Below are positions 1 to 13,120 of a stretch of DNA of 64,000 nt, piece after piece. This DNA is from Montifringilla adamsi. Taxonomy: Eukaryota > Chordata > Aves > Passeriformes > Passeridae. The notes under the pieces are model-generated. The model did no database searches. It worked only from the letters and a program-made list of their open reading frames with translations, and was not told the DNA's origin. Both the position numbers and the translations under genes were made by a program. The stretch spans positions 310,001-374,000 of the forward strand of contig JAGGNK010006615.1 in the NCBI GenBank assembly GCA_017590115.1. The letters are read 5' to 3'. Each line of letters opens with the position of its first letter. Position 1 is the stretch's first letter.

Positions 1-1285
1 TATCTTCAACTCCCTGAGGTGGGACAAAGCCCCATCCAGTCTGACCTTGAGTGTTTCCAGGGACGGGGCATTTACCAACTCTCTGAGCAACCAATTCTAT
101 CTAGTGTTTCACTACCCTCATTATAAAACTTTTCTTCCTTTTAGCAATCTGAATCTATTATCTTTTAGTTTAAAACAATTACCCCTTGTCCTATTACAAC
201 AGTTCCTAATAAAAAAATCTGTTCCTGTCTTTTTTATTAAATATTAATAATTGAAAGGCCACAATAAGTTCTCCCCAGAGCCTTCTCTTTCCCATGCTGA
301 AAAATCTCAGCTCTCTGATCATTCTCAGTGCCCTCCTCTGGGCTCACTCCAGCAGGTCCCTGTCCCTCCCGTGCTGGGAGCCCAGCTCTGGATGCAGTGC
401 TCCAGGTGGGTCTCAGCAGAGCAGAGCAGAGGGGCAGAATCCCCTCCCTGCCCTGCTGCCCACGGGGCTCTGGATGCAGCCCAGGACACGTTTGGCTCTC
501 TGGGCTGGCAGTGCCATGGCCGGGGCATGTGCAGCCTCTCACCCACAGCACCCCCAAGCCCTTCTGGGCAGGGCTGCTCTGGGGCTGTTCATGCCCAGCC
601 TGGGCTGTGACCAGGGGCTGTCCCAGCCCAGGTGCAGCAGCAGCACTTGGCCTTCAAACTCATGATTTTTCTCATGGACCTCTCCTCAAGCTTGTCTGGG
701 TCCCTCTGGATGACATCCTGTCCTTCAGGTGTGTCAAACCACCTCAGATTCGTGTCATCTACAAACTTGCTGAGGGTGCACTTGATCTCACTGACTATTT
801 CATTGATGAGTAGTCCTGATCCCAGTACAGGCCCCTGAGGGTGACAAGTGATGAGGGAGCACCTGTCACTGACATCCATCTGGACATTAAGCCATTGACT
901 AAAACACTCTGGATGCAATCATCCAGCCAATTTCTTATCCAGCAAACAGTCCACCATCAAATCCATGTCTCTCCAATTTAAAGACAAGGATGTTGTCAGG
1001 AACCATGTTCACATAACTCCAGACAAATGAAATCTGCAACCATTCCCTTGTCCACTGATGTGGTCACTCTGTCACAGAAGGCCACTGGGTTTGTCAAGCC
1101 AGACTTGCCCTCGGTGAAACCTTGCTCATTGTTTCAAATCACCTCTTTGTCCTTCATGTGCCTTAGAAGAGCTTCTAGGGGGATCTGTTCCATGATATTC
1201 CCAGACAGAGAGGTGAGGCTGACAGGTTACCAAGTTGCTCATTTCTACCCTTTTTAAAATGCTTGCCATAATGGTGTGATTAGGA
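1..1285 (-). mobile_element. CR1 LINE fragment, cut by the left window edge
   Basis: The + strand reads as the reverse complement of the 3' half of an avian CR1 retrotransposon. On the - strand, around 600-915, a decayed frame gives reverse-transcriptase C-terminal motifs: GPVLG, then KCTLSKFVDDTNL, then DTPEGQDVIQRDPDKLEE. The RT-end and 3' UTR-like GC-rich part lies at 250-640. Further into the element (950-1,260) the text still follows the upstream RT-coding part of CR1, but stops and frameshifts interrupt it. The 3' tail lies left of position 1. This is a dead copy; the right boundary is approximate. Confidence 0.8.
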
Positions 1286-4200
1286 GTTTTAAACAATAAG
1301 GAGTTTTAACAATTCTTCAGCTCTAAAACACAATTCAAGTACTAAACAATGTGGTCTTGATGCAGCAGGGAAGAAACCACAGGACTTCCACAATTTATGG
1401 TCAAGGGAACTGAATCACAGAAACAGTGCAATATTTTCCTGAGAAATGTTAGCCTTGCCCTTAGATGTCCTGAGTTTGAACTCACTTTGTTATAAATACA
1501 ACAACAATGCCCCACAATCCTATTAGAGAACAGAAGTACTTGGGCTCTCAAGTCCCCAAAATAGCACAGTCATTGCAGTCATTTGCTTTAAAAGACCTGT
1601 TTTCAGATTTGTACATCTGCTGTAGATGTTACCCAGATGTGTCCAGTAGGTGTCATTCCTGTCTACCCCTGCTTGCTTGAAGGCAGTCAGACATATCACT
1701 GCTTTCCTGTTTTGGAGAGAAAACTATGGCATGTGCAGAAACTATGTGTTTGACCTCCAGGCTGAAGAAGAATGCTCAGAATTGGTTTAATGCCCAGTTA
1801 TTTCTGGATTGAACTAAAACCTGGACAGGCAGGTCCAGATTTTGCTTGAAGTCCAGTTCTGCAGGGTTTGGCATTTTGAAATAACTATGACCCTCTCCTT
1901 TTCATTTCTAAATATCCTCAGCCACAGTAAGCCACAGCAAACCCTCTTGGTACCTTTCCCTTCACTGCTGGGATATGAGATACACAGAACATCCACAGGA
2001 ACATCTGGTGAAAAATGTCTCACCTCTTTCCCTTGCTACAAAGAAAACCATAAAGCACTGAAAGATAAACTTCTGCACAGGGAAGTTATGCCATGGCTGC
2101 CAGGATTGGAGTGAACCAGCCAAAAATGGTTTCCTGTCTGTCAGATACGCTATTTCTGTATTGCACACACATCTAGAACAGGACAACAAGCACCAATATC
2201 TACCATCACCCAGAATCAGGTCAGCAGCCCTGACATGCAAAATCTGGCATGGCTCACTGAGGGCAAGCAAAAGACATTTTATTAATTTCATAATTTTTTT
2301 TGTAACTTCTATTAATTGTTCCCTTTGTCTGCATTCAGGAAACTTCCATCCCACAGGACAGCGAGTTAAGGAAACACGTGCTTTCCCAGGGACACTTTAG
2401 AGCCAAGTCTGGCACCCCCTGCCATTGAAACCTAGACTGGGAGTCTCAGCACTGGTTGGAGATGCTGGAGCTCCAGCCAGACATGAGTCTACCTTTGCCT
2501 TTCTGGCTGACCCAATGGTAACCTCTGCCAGAGGGACACAGCAGCCGTTGCTGCTCCCTGATCCCAAGGGAGAACACACAGAGACATGCGGGAATCAACA
2601 CCCACGTGCAGGAGAACTCCTTGCTGCCTCCCACGAGGCTTGCAGATGGCGTGAAGCCCAGACACAAGATTAAATCAGCAGCAGCCGCAGAGCTGCAGCT
2701 GTGTGGGGCCAGGAGAGCTGAACCCATCTGCTTCTCGTGGGCGGCTGGGGCCAGAGCTGGGGCTTGGCTGGCACGGGGACTGTGCCAACGCACAGGTGCC
2801 AGGCATGTTCCTCCTCTCAGTCCCTGGCCTGCTTGGAACACCACAGCTGTGAAAACTTCAGCCTGATGCTGTGAATTATTCAAGTGAGGGCAAATGACCC
2901 CCCAGAAAGGTAATTTTGCATCTACTGTCCTTTCTGGTGAAGTCAGAAAATTCGTCCCTGTGTGAGCTGCAAAGTACAGCCATACATCTGAAATTTCCAC
3001 TCAAACACCTTCATGGTGTTGAAACAGAACTTGCAGCAGTGTTGCCTTCATGCAAAATGAAACCAGCTGTCTCCAGCTTCCCACAGCTGTCCCCAGCTTC
3101 TCTACAAAGATATGGCATCAAAAGCAAAAATTTCATTTGTTTTTCTCCAATAATCAAAATTATTTCTCTTACTAAAGAACATCTGACTGAAATTAATGTC
3201 CTCTTCCGTGAGCCCACACTAGCCATGAGACATCATTTTAGGCTAGACAATAAGGAAGCAGCCAGAAAATGTAATTTTGATAGATTTAACCAGTTTCTCT
3301 GGTCAAGAAGTATCCCTAAATATAAAATTCTACTGTAAAATCAGTTTTTGAAATTCAAACAATTAAAGGATGCTGTTACTACTTTCAGCAGAGATAAAAT
3401 GCAGCTGTTTGCAAACTGCTGACTGGAATTTTTGTTTGCCTGTCTAACAGGGTGTTGCACCTTCCTCCAAACTGAAGGAATTTGTGCTACAGTGTGAGTT
3501 TCGAAAATACAATATCAAATTATCCATCAGGAAATACTTCTGTGAAGGGGCAAGCTGAATCTGAAGACCTCACACAGTCACACTAGAACTCAGTTTTCCA
3601 AAGTGGGATCCAGCCCCTCAAGTCATGCTGCCCAGACTCCAAGAAATGTGTTAAGCTTCTGAAGGAACCTCCTGCTTTCTCATAACTGGCTTGGAGCCCC
3701 TTCTTTCAGAGCACTTTTTTTCTCAGTAGCTGCCACTAAGTAAAAGTCTGGGTCCTGAGGCAAAACTCACTTACAGTTGATCATTGCTTTATCAACCCCC
3801 CAGCAATGATAAAGCAAGATAAAAGACATCTGGAGAGGTCCAGACAAAGGACAGTGCTTTTTTTCAGCAGCTCATTCAGTCACATACACTCCTGACAGCA
3901 AAGGCCTTCTTAATCAGACTGCAGTGATCTTTGGTTACAGCACACAATAACTATGGAAAGGAACTGCTCAGCCCACTGTACCCAGAGGGATCTGTTAGCG
4001 TAGCTGATCACAGAAAACAGATTTATCACCAGACAGACAGGGCTGAACTACAAGGTGAAGAAAACTTCAGACATCAGCAACTACGTTTAATTCAAAAAGA
4101 CACCTACTATGGGAAAGCTTCAAGGTGAGGGCTGAGGTTTTTCACAAAGTTATAAATAGAAAAGATTTATGTACTGGACTTTGGGGACCTTTCAATATAT

Positions 4201-7200
4201 GTATTTACAGAAGCATGACATAACCAGGGTGACCCATTTCACTGTGCTTTAAAGCAGGGACTTTTCAGGATTAAGCCTTTCAACCAGCAAGTAATGTCTG
4301 AAAAGCTCATCACATAGTCCAAGAATTTCAATATTTATTTTCACCCAGACTTGAAAGAGTGTGTGCTTTTTTTGTTGGTTTTGAATCAGTAACTTAGGGT
4401 TAAGTTTGTAAAATGAGGGCAACTGGATACACAACTCAAGCAAAGCTGGAAAAAGGACATGAATTTTACCGGGCTGAGGGCTGCTTCAGGGGATGACTCA
4501 CATCTCTGCTGGGTGACTTCTGGCTGGCAGTGATGTGCTCACTCATGCAGAATAATAAATTAACCCCCTGCTGAAATGATGCAATACCTGTTTTCTAGGT
4601 TTTACAGACTTCATCTTTGCAGACTTCATCTGCAAAGCCTTCATTTTCACAGGATTTTTGTAATGCTTGGGTCTTCGTTTCCATTATTTTTCCTTTCTGC
4701 AGAACAGGTCTGTGTCTCCACTCCAAGAACATAGAACAGCCCTTTCCTGGGAACTAGCCTGGGAAAATCTTTGGTAACAGCTTCCAGCTGTTGCACTGAG
4801 CTCTGTGCATCTCCTACAGGTTTTGCTTTACCAGCTGGAAGAGAGTAAGAGACCATTCAGGTTTTCATATTTCTGTTATTCTTTCTATGGACATTGACCC
4901 GAACACAAGTAAACACTTTTATTCTTTACCATCTCTCGTACTTTTTCCTTTCACCCATTGTTTTTTCCTCCTTCATCCCGAAGCAGATTGACAGGCTCTG
5001 TCAAGCTTCTAAACCACCCTACCCTACCTGCACCCTTCTTCATGGCATCTTTCACTCCTAAGTGCCCAGGAAACCTATGCAGGCAGCATAACAATGGAGG
5101 TGCTACATGGCATATTCAAGGGTTTCTCAGGGTTGAACTGAAAAACATCCTCAGTAAGCACCCATTCTCCGTCGCTTTTGAGGGGTGAAAAGGCATTTTG
5201 AGGGACTATGCTCAAGTTAAATAGAGACCACTTGTCTCCCTTCCTCCATCTGGAAACTATGTAAAGGTGTCTAAACAAAGGCTGTTTGGAAACTTGTTGC
5301 ACCAACATCGCTGCATCAGCATTTGTCTATGCAGAGTCTGCTGGTTCGTCTGAAAATCAAGCTGTTTTCCGCCTCTTGTTAATTTCCCTTTTTAAAAATA
5401 AATTCTTCTATGTAAGCATGACTGATAATAGTTATGGTCTAGCTAGTACAAGGAAGGAGACTGATTAAATTAGTTTTACCATGCAGAGGCCAAACCACAG
5501 AATTTTAAAGCCTTTTTCAAAATGCTCCTTACTTACAGTGCCTTTGCTGCCCTGTTGAACAGGTTGTTCACAGTCATGAGGGTATCTTCCTCAAACATGG
5601 GGTCAAATATGGACCATGAGTCATTTCAGGTCCTCTTTCAGTAAACCTGAATATCAGGCTTTTCAGGCAACCTCAGTGAACAAATAAATGAAATTTTGCC
5701 AAAAGCTGTCATCTGCAGTTCCCCCATCCTGGGACACAGTACAAACATTTTTTGCAGATATCTGAGCAGTCCTACAATACAAAATTACGAGGTTTTAAAA
5801 GGTAGTATACAAACATATCATCTGCCAAAAGAAGAAAACAAAGTGGGGGGGGGGGGGGGGGGGGGGGGAGATAGTAGCCATCCAGCTTCAGTTCCCCACA
5901 AAAAATGAGACCATACTTGTGCTTTTAAATAAAGCAGGAACTGGAAAATGCTCTGGGTGTTCCATGGAATAGATGTAACTCACACCATGTATTGCATGTG
6001 TGAAACAGTCCACCCACAGGTTCAGGACACTTATTTATCTTATTTTAAAAAGTGATAGATTTGTCCTGCTACTGTTTCTATTTTTACATTTTAGAAAAAT
6101 TCCATTCATAGTTACACTAAGCAAGTACTAAAGACATAGGGGGGCGGGATGAAAAAAGGTAAGGAAGGGAGAAAGAGGGAGGAAAAAAATGAAAACCAGA
6201 ATAAATAAAGATGGGTGTGTAGCAAAGTTTATTGGTTGGGAGCTCATGAAACTGTAACACAGAGTTGTAACACTACTGAGAGTTCCTGTGATTATTTCAC
6301 TTTCCTGTGGCTGGTGGCAGAAGCCACCGCAGAGGGGAATCCACTTCTCTGAGCAAGCAACAGTGTTTATCACCCCACCCCTCTGGGCACGCACAGACAC
6401 AGACACACAGACACACACGGAGGGGTGGGATCTCTCAGCGCAACTTCACTCCAGTGCCTGTTATCCCAGAAATTCAGACGGGGATTCGAGGGATATGCAA
6501 GCCAGCGGCAGAGAAGGAGGAGATGTTGGAAGAGGGCCGAATTACTGTGGTCATGCAGGTGGCCACTGGAGCAGCTCTTTGAGGATACGCAGCAGTATTT
6601 TAAGTCCAGGGGATAGCACTGGGGGAAAGGGTAGTAATCAAATGATGCAAGTGTTAAACTGGGTAATTGGGTTTGTTATACCGGAGCAACAAAGGAGAAG
6701 ATGATTTATCCTATCCCTTGCTCATGCATTCTTGTCACAATGCCATGAGCTTGGCTCAGTTACCAGTTCTGTGGGCCAAAGATAAGAACTTAGGGAAAGG
6801 GTACAATTATTTATGTGATGATTATGTCCTTCCCTGGGGTGGCCTCTCCTTCAATTTCTGTCTTCTGCACCAATAGCTTGGGGAAAAAAAAAAACAACCA
6901 ACAAACAACAACCATATAGATTTTGTAAAACAAATGCCAAAGGAATACAGGAATGAGAAAATATTACCTGTTGGGGATTTCCACTGAGTGGCTGTGGTTA
7001 GGCTAAAGCTCCATGACACAATGGAGAGTAGAAAGTACCAACATTAAACAAAGCCTAACCTTCCAGCACACTATCTACCAATTTAGTAATGAGCAGAGCT
7101 TCTGACCCCACACAACAAGAAGTGGCTACTCCTCTGATGTCTTCAGGAGGGAGAGAGGCAAATATAAGGAGTCCTTAGAGGTCTTTTCTTCTTTCCCTTT

Positions 7201-8471
7201 TTTCCCCCCAGGTTTTACATTTAAGACTCTCTGAGAACATCATTTATTGGTCTTAATTTAGTGCAGCTTTCCCCACAGTCCTGTTCATATGTATGCTTCA
7301 TCAACTGTAAATATGTAAAGATTGTTCTCCCTCTAAAACTTCTACATTTTATTCTTTTAAAATGAACCGTTTTCCCCATCACTAACATTGTCTACAGCTA
7401 GTCTACACACAGAAGTAAAAATTCCTGATAATTCAGTGCTAAACATTCAGAGAAACACTATAAAAAGGGATTGTGGAGAGCCTCTTACCCTTTTCTCACT
7501 ACCAGAGATTACTGAAGTGTGGAAACACAAATTAAGGCTAAAGCAAGAGAAATTAATATAGATTTTAATTGTGTTGGGTATTGGCTGAAGTATGTTTTAA
7601 ACATGTAGTTTAGAGTTGTTCCATTTCCTCTGTTTCAGTAAATATAAGATCTGTATAGTCCATAATTATATAGACAAGTTTTGATGACTGCTTTCCTTCC
7701 TTGCAAAACAGTTTTTCTCAGTTTTGTTCTTAAAGAGGCCCTCCCATCAGCTGATTTTTCATGCCAATGGACATAAATGAAACAGACTAACCAAACATCC
7801 TCAGAGACAGAGCAGGTTTGGCCTAGGTTTATTTTTGTGAACATGTCTCATCATTCCTGGATTTCTGAAAGTTTACTATAGTTATCCAGCTCACGTGTCT
7901 GGCAAATGATGCAAATCACGAATGAGTAATACTGGCAGAGCTAGAGAAAAACAATCAGGTGATAAATCAGAGCTAGGGTAACCAGGTTGCAGGTTGCTAA
8001 CTCCTGTGCAGAATTTAACCACACTGTGAAACAGTGGAGTCCAAGTCAAAAGTGCGAACAGGTTCAGAAGAAAACTTTCTCTTGCAGGATTCAATATCAT
8101 TATATTTATTTAATTGGTAGCTCTTAAATGTATAGTCTGAATAAATGAGTCCTTATTTTTCTAAATTACAAGAAACTGGTAGAATAAAATAAGAGAAATA
8201 TTACTTTATGCCCATTTTGCTTTCAGTGGTCCAAACATCTTCTTTCTAAGATGTCCCATAGCCACCACTACAGGCATGTTTGAGCTGCCCCTGCCTGGCA
8301 ATGCTTAATAAGCTGTGCTGATTCTCCCTCAAGCCCACAGCATGTGCTTAAATACACACAGGAAAATGTACTGAACCAGCTATCCCAGAGAACACAGCGA
8401 CTTTGACCCTCCACTCCAGTAACATTATTGTCAAATACTCCTTGACTCACACTGAGAATTTTCTTCCATCA
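1286..8471. other. Intergenic stretch without a recognised gene
   Basis: I see no coding frame that looks real; the open frames are short and share no family features I know. The stretch holds a 24-base G run (5,845-5,868), a CA-rich stretch near 6,392-6,418, an A run grading into CAA/CCAA text at about 6,884-6,912, and a short perfect inverted repeat at 3,784-3,817. The remainder is ordinary AT-rich unique sequence. Confidence 0.6.
5845..5868 (+). repeat. Poly-G homopolymer (24 G)
   Basis: An uninterrupted run of 24 G on the + strand, preceded by AAAGT and followed by AGATAG. Such a run can fold as a G-quadruplex and is often miscounted in sequencing, so its true length is uncertain. Confidence 0.95.
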
Positions 8472-9570
8472 CATTTCACAGAGCGGGTCAAATTGGAAAG
8501 GACCACACAGGTCCATGCGCTCCAACTTCCCTGCTCAAGCAGGGCCATTCCAGGACAGACTGCCAAGAATTTCACCCAGAGAGTTCTTCAATATCTCCAG
8601 TGAGGGAGACTCCATGGCCTCTCTGGGCATCGATTCCAAAGTGCTGTAACCCCACAGTGGTTCTTCATCACGTGGAGCTTTCCATGCCTCAATTCCTGCC
8701 CATTTTCTCTTGTCCTATTGCTTAGCAGCACCGAGCAGGGCCCAGCCCATGCTCTGACCCCTCCCTGCAGACACTGACAGACATCAATGAGGTCTCCCCT
8801 CAGTCATCTCTTTTAGAGGCTGAACATGCACAGCTTGCTCAGCCTTTCCTCATAACAGAGATGTTCCATCCCCGTGACCACCTTTGTAGCTCTCTGCTGG
8901 ACCCACTCCAGGAGCTCCATGGTTGTTTTTACTGAGGGGCCCAGACCTGGGCACAGCACTCCAGACAAGGCCTGAGCAGAGGGGCAGGATCACCCCCTTG
9001 GCCTGCTGCCAAAGCTCTTCCCAATGCATCCCAGGACACCACTGGCCCTCCTGGCCTCAAGGGCTCTGCTGGCGCACGGACAGCTTGTTGTCCACCGTGA
9101 CCCCCAGCTCCTCGTCCTTCTGCTTTCCAGCAGGTTGGGCCCAGCCTGTACCGGTTCCAGGGGCTGTTCCTCCCCAGGTGCAGGACTCTGCACTTGCCTT
9201 TGTTGAACTTCACACAATTCTTGTCTGCCCATCTCTCCAGCCTGTCCAGGTCCCTCTGAAGGGCTGCAGGGCCCTCGGGGGTATCGGCCACTCCTCAGCC
9301 ATGTGTCGTCAGTGAACACCCTGAGCAGGCCTCTGCTCCTTCCTCCAAGTTGCTGGGGAGTAAAGTAAACAATACTGGGCCCAGCACTGAACCTTGAGTG
9401 ACACCACTAGTGACAGGCCTCCAACTAGACCCTGTGCCACTGATTATGACCCTTTGGGATCTGCCACTCAGCCACTCAACCCGTGTCACTGCCCACTCGT
9501 CCAGTCCACACTGCCTGAGTTTGCCTACAAGGATATTGCAAGACACAGTGCTGAAGGCCTTGCCACTGGG
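8472..9570 (-). mobile_element. CR1 LINE fragment with reverse-transcriptase remnant
   Basis: On the - strand, 9,579 down to 9,295 encodes a CR1 RT segment with the motifs [10 protein letters not shown], then [22 protein letters not shown] second frame (9,291 to 8,929) continues with [22 protein letters not shown] and [18 protein letters not shown], the usual order in CR1 ORF2. The + strand text at 8,480-8,900 is the reverse complement of the CR1 3' region (for example CTGCTCAAGCAGGGCCATTC). The catalytic YxDD part is interrupted between the two frames, so the copy cannot move. It is 5'-truncated, as most CR1 copies are. Confidence 0.88.
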
Positions 9571-10065
9571 TGTGACCATACACTGGTTGTTGGTGGGGAT
9601 GGAAGAGCAGCCAGATGCATCCAGCTGGAATGATCTTAGCTATTAAGAGAAGGGCACGAGAAAGTCTTTCTCTTCATGGCTGAGAGCACTCCCTCCAAAA
9701 AACTCTGCTCTGAAACGTGCCTTAGCACTAAACCCCTGGGACTGTGGTTGAGAGCTAAATAGATAAAATTAATATAGCAGGTAGAAAATACCTTTTTGTA
9801 CCACAACTGCAGTGCCTAGAGGTTCTGCTTTTATGAAACTTGCCCATTTTCTTACTCTATAGACATCACACCATGTTCTGCTCCTGGGAGAAGTCTGTAA
9901 CCACCAAGGTCTTGGTACCATGGGAGGTCACTGAACAGACCCCATTTCCTGGCTTCCAATGGCTCCATTTCTCAGTTCACATTTTTCCCATGCACTAGGT
10001 TTACAACCTGTTGAATTTATAGGATCCTATTCTGTTGGGAGGATATTAAAAATAATTGAAAAATG
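9571..10065. other. Unique spacer between CR1 fragments
   Basis: Nothing gene-like is visible. The first 70 bases may be very diverged CR1. Confidence 0.5.
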
Positions 10066-10556
10066 AAATCACAGAATCATATCATGGTTTGGGTTGGAAG
10101 GGACTTTAGAGATTGTCTCATTCCAAACTCCCTGCCTTTGGCAGGGACACCTTTCATGAGATTGCTCAGAGCCCATCCAGCCTTGCCTTGAACACCATCA
10201 GGAATGGGGCACCCACAGCTTCTCTCAGCAACCTCTGCCAGTGCCTCACCACCATAAGAAAGAATTTCTTTCTAATGTCTACTCTAACCTATTTTCTTTC
10301 AGTTTAAAGGCATTATCCCTTGTCTTATCACTACATGCCCCTGTAAAAAGTCCCTGACCAGTGCTCTTGTAGCCCATTTAGGTCCTGGAAGGTACTAGAA
10401 GATCTCCCCAGAAACCTCTTTTCTCCAGGGTGAAGAACCCCAAGCTGTTTTCACAGGGTCATCTTCCTGACCTCCCCTGAACTGTTCCAACAGGTCCATG
10501 TCCTTATTGTGGTGGGGGTCCCAAAGCTGGATGCAGTACTCCAGGTGGGGTCATAT
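10066..10556 (-). mobile_element. CR1 LINE 3'-end fragment
   Basis: It starts with the reverse complement of the CR1 3' end (ATCACAGAATCATATCATGG, then TTGGGTTGGAAGGGACTT). It continues through the conserved 3' region (CCCATCCAGCCTTGCCTTGAACACC, GCAACCTCTGCCAGTGCCTC) and ends near the GGATGCAGTACTCCAGGTGG block. No coding part remains. Confidence 0.9.
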
Positions 10557-12019
10557 TAGAATGAATATAGGAAATCACAGTTAAGGATGTTTGCAATCTG
10601 TCTCTAGTAATGAACCCTGTACTAATGAAAGAGAAGCAATATTGTTGCTCTGGTTTAGGGGGAAAGCTGTGCCTTAGAGGTTTTCAGCTTGCAGGTCACT
10701 TTGCCTATGCATCTATGAAAAAATGCGATCTTCCTTTAAGTTCTTGTAAGTATCAGGTGAAATGTATACTTTTGGTGATTGCTCCAACTACATGTATACC
10801 TCACATTTCCAAACATTATGTTATAAGTTATTTGTAAATTAGTAGCGCAATTTATCACACAGTAATGAAGTCAACAACAACAACAACAACAATAATAATA
10901 ATAATAATGATAGTAATGTCAATTCGGTGTCATGAACCAATAGTCCTCACCTCAAATATCTTACAACGTAGGAGAGCTAGACCAAAAATAACAACAAAAA
11001 AAATTGAAGATCAATATGGTTACTGTTTGTAAGTGCTTAAATGCAATTTTTTGCTTTAATTTTTGGATGTGGTTGGTTGTTAGGATATCATTCAGAAGGA
11101 AGAGACAAACTGCTGTTCCAAACCCAGCACTGCTGCTCAAAACACATTACAATTCTAAAAAATAGCTTAAAAAAGAAAAGAAAAAACCGAAGAAAATCAG
11201 AAACAGGCACTGTGAAGAATACCATGGATAGATGCAATGATTTTTAGAGATGCCAATACTAGATTCAGTGCATTGCTTATTGTACATGCTCCATCATTTG
11301 GGGGATAAATTCACAAAGAGGGCTTCTAGAGATTCTCTGTGCTACCCAGAACTGCAATGGGTCATTGACTGATGGCTCTTGTGAGTCTGTTTTCACACTT
11401 ACAATGTGAAGACATTTTTAACTGACAAGGTTTTTTAACTGACAAGGTCAAAGCCTGACAAGGTATTTTACTTGTTGTTTTGATGGATGATGTCATTTTC
11501 CAATTTTTGACAATCACTGAGATACCACAAAAAAGGTGGTTTTCATAGTGAGTCAGCCCTTAGCCAAAACTGAAAGTTTACATTATTAATTCGACTGAGC
11601 ATTCAAACTTCTGTGGCTATTTCTCATCTGACCCTTCTGGGTTTTTAGACTTGACAATATCACTACCAATTTTATTGGCCAGATCTACAGTTTTGTAAGC
11701 CTGTGAACTCCTGGGTGGAGACCCAGACACCACCATTGCTACACATACTGTGATTTCTGCTTCATGTGGCCTCTGCTGGGCAGGAACATGCAGCTTATGG
11801 TGCAATGATTACATTGCTAGTCCTGAGGCCAACTGGTCCCACACCCTGGGACTTCAGGTAGGCTTCTCCACCTCTCACCTCTCCCCCGAGGTCCTCTGTC
11901 TCCTTCTCAGCACAGAATTTCCCTCACTTCTCCCTTTCCATCACCATGCTCTGCCACAACAACAGCAGCTTCTCCCCTGCTGGACACCTGAAAACACCTG
12001 ACAATTAAATTGCCCTGTG
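10557..12019. other. Intergenic sequence, no recognised gene
   Basis: It contains a CAA/AAT microsatellite (10,872-10,908) and a small tandem duplication of AACTGACAAGGT near 11,425-11,465. A - strand frame at 11,805-11,617 reads like protein but matches no family I recognise. Confidence 0.5.
10872..10908 (+). repeat. Compound (CAA)n-(TAA)n microsatellite
   Basis: About six CAA units run directly into about six AAT/TAA units. It is a typical compound trinucleotide microsatellite, likely polymorphic in length. Confidence 0.9.
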
Positions 12020-12205
12020 TTAAAAACAAAAGAGCATAAAGAATAAAGAAACAAAAAACCCCAGAAAAACCACCCACAAAACAAACAAACAAACAAACAA
12101 AATCCCCAAAAAACCCAAACAAAAAAAAAAAAAAAAAGAAAAAAGAAAAAAGAAAAAAAAATTGACAAACCAGATAATGTTAAAACAAAAAAGAAACAAC
12201 AAAAC
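12020..12205 (+). repeat. A/C-rich low-complexity tract
   Basis: A-rich DNA with interspersed C blocks: AACCCCAGAAAAACC, four or more CAAA units, CCCCAAAAAACCC, and a run of about 19 A. An AATAAAG hexamer lies just before the tract (about 12,041), as in a retrocopy tail, but I cannot recognise a retrocopy body upstream. Confidence 0.8.
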
Positions 12206-13051
12206 AAACCCTGACTTCCTGTGTCTTTGCAGACTGAGAGCTCCTTCCAGATTCACAGCCTGTGTGCACTTTTCTGCAGTTGCACACCATAGCCCACCAC
12301 AAGATGATGAAATAGGCAGGGTGGATGGCATCATGACCACAAAACAGGATGCAACGCAAGATGCCGTCATGTGAAGTCAGCTCCTACACCTGTGCCTGTG
12401 GGACACAACCCCCACTCTTGGTCAGACTGTCCCCCTTCTGTTTTCTCCTTCTGGGCATCCACGCTCCTCCACTACTCACCTGCACACCTGGAAAAGGTGG
12501 GAATGGTGACAGGCCTGCTGAGGGGCACAGGGCACACACACAGCATCCACACCCATGAGGGAGGCATGGAAGAGCTGACATAGGTCTTTCCTATAGCACT
12601 TAGGGTTCAGAGAGTAGAAACAGGTTGTAAAGCACAAAAAATAGTTTGTTGTTAAGTGCAACCCTCTTTTTTCTGTTTCCCCTATTTACTTCTCCTTTAT
12701 TCTCTTTGGAGTCAGCCGGTGCATCTGCAGAGAGGTCTCTGGTGAGGAAGAACATGGTGTCCTTACCCTTGAAGGCAGACTTGTTATTTCTCACTTTTTT
12801 GTTTGCACTCTTAATGCCAAAGGTCACCCTCACAGCTTTCCCTCTCACACCAGTAACCAACACCCCTCAGCAGAACAATCACAGCCACAAGTGTGTGTGC
12901 GGTGGGGAGACACAGCTCCCACAACACAAAGTTACAGATGCATGGCAGAAGTTTGTCCCCATGTTCAGAGCCAGCATGGATATGAAAAATATGCTCTGTG
13001 CTGGTTTTGCATTCCCTGATGCCACCTGGAAAAAACATGAAGCACGATCTC

Positions 13052-13120
13052 AAATGTGGGGTTCACTTAGCAAAGAGTGAACCCCACATTTCACTGGGGT
13101 TCATAAGTGAACACTTATGA
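13052..13120. repeat. Nested perfect inverted repeats (two hairpins plus an overlapping pairing)
   Basis: Arm AAATGTGGGGTTCACT at 13,052-13,067 is exactly complementary to 13,076-13,091 across an 8-base loop. TCATAAGTG at 13,101-13,109 pairs with 13,112-13,120 across two bases. GAACCCCA (13,079-13,086) also pairs with TGGGGTTC (13,095-13,102), so the middle segment can pair either way. All pairings are exact in the sequence; no function is known to me. Confidence 0.9.
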
